Shown here one piece after another: positions 21,178 to 23,801 of a DNA stretch of 23,801 bases; positions within the stretch are counted from its first letter, which is position 1, and every line of letters starts with the position of its first letter. The stretch is from Alphaproteobacteria bacterium (lineage in GTDB: Bacteria > Pseudomonadota > Alphaproteobacteria > Rs-D84), in NCBI GenBank assembly GCA_017937735.1, contig JAGBCZ010000030.1, forward strand, positions 1 through 23,801, read 5' to 3'. The notes beneath the pieces were generated by a model. That model was not told the origin of the DNA, searched no databases, and worked only from the letters and a program-made list of their open reading frames with translations. A program made the translations under genes and the position numbers.

Positions 21178-21912
21178 ATGAAGTTAACTGCAAAATCTGG
21201 GTTATGGATATCTGTATTGGCGATTGGTGTTGCGCTGGGTGGTTTTTTTATTGGTGACGGCATATATCGTGCCATGTCTGGGCGCACTGTTACGGTCAAG
21301 GGGTTGGCCGAACGTGATGTTGTTGCCGACACTGCGGTCTGGAATATCAAGATTAACGGTGTTGGGGGCGATTTAACCGCACTGCAACAGGAAATAGATA
21401 ACGATATTTCCCAAATTCATACATTTCTGACAGATGCGGGCTTTGCGCCGTCTGATATTCAGAATCTGCGTGTTCAGGTTCGTGATAAATATGCGGGCTA
21501 TTCCGATGCAGAATTAAAGAATCAGCAAAATGACGGCCGTTATGTTATTGAAACAGGTGTAATGGTCCGTTCGCATAATGTTGACTTGGTGGACAATGTA
21601 TCACGCCGTATGGGCGAATTGGTACGCCGTGGCATTACCATTACCGAAGATTATTCTGGCCCGATATATATCTTTAACGGTCTGAACGATATTAAAATAT
21701 CTATGATAGAGCAGGCGACCAAAAACGCCACCGCTGCGGGTCAACAGTTTGCCAAGGATGCAGATGCAAAACTGGGCAAAATTAAAAGTGCGAACCAAGG
21801 TGTATTCAGCATTGAATCCCGTGATCCGACAGACAGTTGGTCATCCAATGAACGTCAGTCGATAAACAAAAAGGTTCGTGTTGTTGCGACAATAACATTT
21901 TATCTGAAATAA
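21178..21912 (+). CDS. SIMPL-domain (DUF541) periplasmic protein
   Basis: A 244-residue protein with one N-terminal hydrophobic segment (WISVLAIGVALGGFFIGDGI, 10-29), acting as an uncleaved anchor or signal peptide. Then TVTVKGLAERDVVADTAVW (37-55), the typical entry strand of the SIMPL domain, with the rest (DAGFAPSDIQNLRVQV, YVIETGVMVRSHNVDLVDNV, ATKNATAAGQQFAKDADAKL, VRVVATITFYLK) in family order. SIMPL proteins form periplasmic oligomeric rings and protect against oxidative stress in some species; the role here is not known. The Shine-Dalgarno GGGGGG lies 5 nt before the ATG. Monocistronic; the palindrome cluster lies downstream. Confidence 0.85.
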   Translation: MKLTAKSGLWISVLAIGVALGGFFIGDGIYRAMSGRTVTVKGLAERDVVADTAVWNIKINGVGGDLTALQQEIDNDISQIHTFLTDAGFAPSDIQNLRVQVRDKYAGYSDAELKNQQNDGRYVIETGVMVRSHNVDLVDNVSRRMGELVRRGITITEDYSGPIYIFNGLNDIKISMIEQATKNATAAGQQFAKDADAKLGKIKSANQGVFSIESRDPTDSWSSNERQSINKKVRVVATITFYLK

Positions 21913-21947
21913 CACATCCCCCCTTTGTCATCATGACACTCTTTTGT

Positions 21948-21969
21948 AACTCCTGCGCAGGCAGGAGTT
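21948..21969. repeat. Palindromic repeat 1
   Basis: AACTCCTGC-GCAG-GCAGGAGTT, a perfect 9-bp stem. Near-identical to the hairpin at 22118. Confidence 0.75.
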
Positions 21970-22008
21970 GGGGTCATAAACGTAGCCAACCATTGAACGT
22001 TAAACAAC

Positions 22009-22090
22009 TGTCATCCTGTGGCTTGACCACAGGAACCAGGTATATGTCAGCCAAATGACCTGGGGTCCGCAGTCCATCTGCGGAATGACA
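22009..22090. repeat. Palindromic repeat 2, three nested hairpins in an outer stem
   Basis: Outer arms TGTCAT (22009-22014) and ATGACA (22085-22090). Inside: CCTGTGG/CCACAGG (22015-22033), CCAGGT/ACCTGG (22036-22063) and CCGCAG/CTGCGG (22067-22083). This cloverleaf-like form is typical of the Rickettsiales/alphaproteobacterial intergenic palindromes, based on recall. Confidence 0.75.
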
Positions 22091-22117
22091 AGGAAAAAAT
22101 ATTTTACACTCATTTGT

Positions 22118-22139
22118 CACTCCTGCGCAGGCAGGAGTG
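22118..22139. repeat. Palindromic repeat 3
   Basis: CACTCCTGC-GCAG-GCAGGAGTG, a perfect 9-bp stem, with a compensated first base pair compared with the hairpin at 21948. Confidence 0.75.
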
Positions 22140-22215
22140 GGACTATACAGTGCGAGTGAAACGAGCCAACAACCCACCGTTGTGCAACGCATAATATTTT
22201 AATTTAAAAAACCCT

Positions 22216-22235
22216 ATTCCTGCCTTCGCAGGAAT
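22216..22235. repeat. Palindromic repeat 4
   Basis: ATTCCTGC-CTTC-GCAGGAAT, followed by GACAAGG as in repeat 2. Confidence 0.7.
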
Positions 22236-22266
22236 GACAAGGGGGGGGAGCAAGGTAAAAAAACTT

Positions 22267-22305
22267 GTCATTGCGAGGGGAGTGCAACGGCCGTGGCAAT
22301 CCAGT
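22267..22305. repeat. Palindromic repeat 5
   Basis: TGTCATTGCGAG ... GTGGCAATCCAG, a form of the intergenic repeat common in alphaproteobacterial genomes (GTCATTGCGAG...GCAATCCA), recalled rather than searched. Confidence 0.65.
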
Positions 22306-22330
22306 AAAACTGTCTATGTCATCATGTATG

Positions 22331-23801
22331 TTATGGGTTGTTATTGTTCACCCAACAAACATTAGTAGGAAATGTTTTTGTTATACCATTCGTATTAATA
22401 TCATCCTTCAAAGTAAGCGAACTGTTAAAACAACATTGCGTGCGTGCTGTTGCGCCTTTTGGTGTTGTAAAAATGCCGTTTGGTTCAGATGTTGCTCCTA
22501 GTTGTCCATTTTCGCAACTCCTACAGCTTGATTTTCCTGTTTCGTTTTGATATGTGCCTTCTGGGCAACTTTCACATGTTGTCATTTCTGCTGTGCGATA
22601 CGTCCCTTTGGCACATCCGGAACATCCTGTTTTATCTGCGTTGCTCTCTTCTCCTTCCGGACAGTTTGAACATGTTGTCGCATTTCCTTCACTGTACTTA
22701 CCATCCGCACATTCTGAACATGATGGATTTGTAACACCATCTGGGCCATAATAACCCGCATTACAATCCGTGTTATATGTACACGCTGGATATGACGTTC
22801 CATTATATTTGATTGTTGACGACACTACACTTGCTGTCCCATCTGATATTGTCTTTGCACCACAACTGACATAACAATCAGTCGCTGTATCAGACCCCTG
22901 GGCCGATGTTACCGTACGTCCAGCAGTATCTGACGGACAGTTGTGCGGACAGGCACTGGTTGACCCCGCGGCGCCATAACATCCCGCGTTTACTTTGGTT
23001 TGATTGCATGAGCCTGTTGTGGCATAATACCCTGCGCTGGTTATTTTACATGCATCTGATGTCGTGGAACCGGTATTGCTATTATATTTTCCAGCACCAC
23101 AGGTTGAACGACCGCCTGTTGTATTGCCAACACCACTGCTGTAATATACAACTGTTCCACCGACACAATAGCCACCACATGCACATTGCACTTCACCCCT
23201 GCCTTGTTCTGCCACATATTTGCCGGCTGTTGTTGTTACATAACAGTCATTTATATTATCAGACCCCTTGGCACTACTGGGGTATTTGTTGCTTGTTTGT
23301 GTGCTACAATTCTTACAACTCGACTGCCCAGTTGCGTCTTGATATGTGCCGGTGGTACATGCCGTACGATCGCAACTGTTGCAACTATACCCCCGTTCGC
23401 ATGTTGTCATGTCATACCCAACACATATATCATTATCGGCACTGGCAGGTTCAAACATACGGGTGGAACCATTGCTACGGTTAGTTATCAAACTGAAATT
23501 AGCTGAATTCCGCTTACATTCATAATATTTTGGGGTTGTGCCACTTGCAATATACCCATAATATGTTGCAGTCGCACTTGCTGAAAAAGAACAAGATTGA
23601 ACTTTGGTCTGATCTGGTTGGACACCATCGGCTGGTGTGCTGCCAAAATTTTTTGTAGCAACCGCATTAGTATTAGCACTAAACATTGACATAGGGGAGT
23701 TATTATATACCCCACTTGAAATCATATAAACATTATATGTTTTGGGTGTCAGTATAAAAACCAAATTAAAGGTCGAACCGTTGGCCTGTGTGTCCAATAT
23801 A
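22331..23801 (-). CDS. Cys-rich repeat protein, 5' end beyond the window
   Basis: At least 490 residues; the frame is open to the right edge, and no convincing start codon with signal peptide is visible, so the N-terminus lies outside. The visible N-terminal part (to about residue 130) is beta-rich and Ser/Tyr/Asn-rich. From about 128 on, Cys-rich units appear: CERGYSCNSCDRTACTTGTY, SCKNCSTQT, ADGKYSEGNATTCSNCPEGE, CAKGTYRTAEMTTCESCPEG, SCRSCENGQLG. These are the same style as in the 1049-2806 protein, with C-x-x-G-x-Y ... C-x-x-C units similar to GCC2/GCC3 modules. The role as a surface protein is inferred. Several units share nearly identical DNA, so repeat expansion or recombination is likely. 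The palindrome cluster lies downstream. Confidence 0.75.
   Translation of the reverse strand, partial: ILDTQANGSTFNLVFILTPKTYNVYMISSGVYNNSPMSMFSANTNAVATKNFGSTPADGVQPDQTKVQSCSFSASATATYYGYIASGTTPKYYECKRNSANFSLITNRSNGSTRMFEPASADNDICVGYDMTTCERGYSCNSCDRTACTTGTYQDATGQSSCKNCSTQTSNKYPSSAKGSDNINDCYVTTTAGKYVAEQGRGEVQCACGGYCVGGTVVYYSSGVGNTTGGRSTCGAGKYNSNTGSTTSDACKITSAGYYATTGSCNQTKVNAGCYGAAGSTSACPHNCPSDTAGRTVTSAQGSDTATDCYVSCGAKTISDGTASVVSSTIKYNGTSYPACTYNTDCNAGYYGPDGVTNPSCSECADGKYSEGNATTCSNCPEGEESNADKTGCSGCAKGTYRTAEMTTCESCPEGTYQNETGKSSCRSCENGQLGATSEPNGIFTTPKGATARTQCCFNSSLTLKDDINTNGITKTFPTNVCWVNNNNP

Noticed and set aside
22331..23797. Start of the right-hand Cys-rich protein at the TTG at 23797
   Set aside because: The frame is open to the edge, no Shine-Dalgarno sequence or signal peptide is visible there, and exported relatives have one; the true start is outside.
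1..23801. CRISPR array
   Set aside because: No regularly spaced direct repeats of 24-40 nt were seen; the Cys-rich genes contain repeats, but these are coding.
1..23801. Insertion sequence or integrase
   Set aside because: No transposase or recombinase-like protein could be found, despite the tRNA-linked repeats.

Overview
The window looks like a chromosomal segment of a low-GC, host-associated alphaproteobacterium. I infer this from the mix of genes (FabI, TcdA, an MsbA-type exporter, a YrbG/CaxA antiporter), the many small MKK... lipoproteins, the very Cys-rich repeat surface proteins, and intergenic palindromes of the kind common in Rickettsiales and related gut or symbiotic lineages. The genus is not determinable from the sequence alone; an uncultured gut lineage of the RF32/Enterousia kind is my best guess.

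Layout. Bases 1-3808: the end of a GH108-type peptidoglycan hydrolase, a small exported protein, a large Cys-rich repeat protein and a Ca2+/Na+ antiporter. Bases 3870-9672: mostly singly transcribed accessory genes, namely a 5'-nucleotidase-like HAD protein, a stand-alone OLD-family ATPase-TOPRIM nuclease, a protein resembling the N-terminal lyase domain of class III lanthipeptide synthetases and OspF/SpvC phosphothreonine lyases, a lipoprotein, a superinfection-immunity membrane protein, a NERD-domain protein and a DUF488 protein. Bases 9925-16319: an accessory island beginning at an intact tRNA-Asn gene. The tRNA 5' half and about 150 bp of its upstream region are repeated 2.9 kb away, where they form a chimeric tRNA pseudogene that keeps a promoter and a terminator. 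The island holds small lipoproteins (one TRL-like), membrane proteins, two possible HEPN-like proteins and a gene split by a frameshift at an A7 run. It also carries two copies of what appears to be an undescribed structured RNA of about 235 nt, each just upstream of a lipoprotein gene.

Bases 16396-21912 return to core genes: a DUF4160-like protein, an MsbA-like ABC exporter, fabI, a TatD-type hydrolase overlapping tcdA, and a SIMPL-domain protein. Bases 21913-22330 are a non-coding cluster of palindromic repeats. The window ends inside a second Cys-rich repeat protein.

Transcription signals are unusually readable. Several promoters match the sigma-70 consensus with 16-18 bp spacing, and two of them place the predicted transcription start on the start codon (leaderless mRNAs). 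Many genes end in almost the same terminator, built on a CCGCCC/GGGCGG stem. The most promising novelties are the paired structured RNAs, the promoter-driven tRNA-Asn chimera, and the stand-alone lanthionine-synthetase/phosphothreonine-lyase-like protein beside the OLD nuclease.
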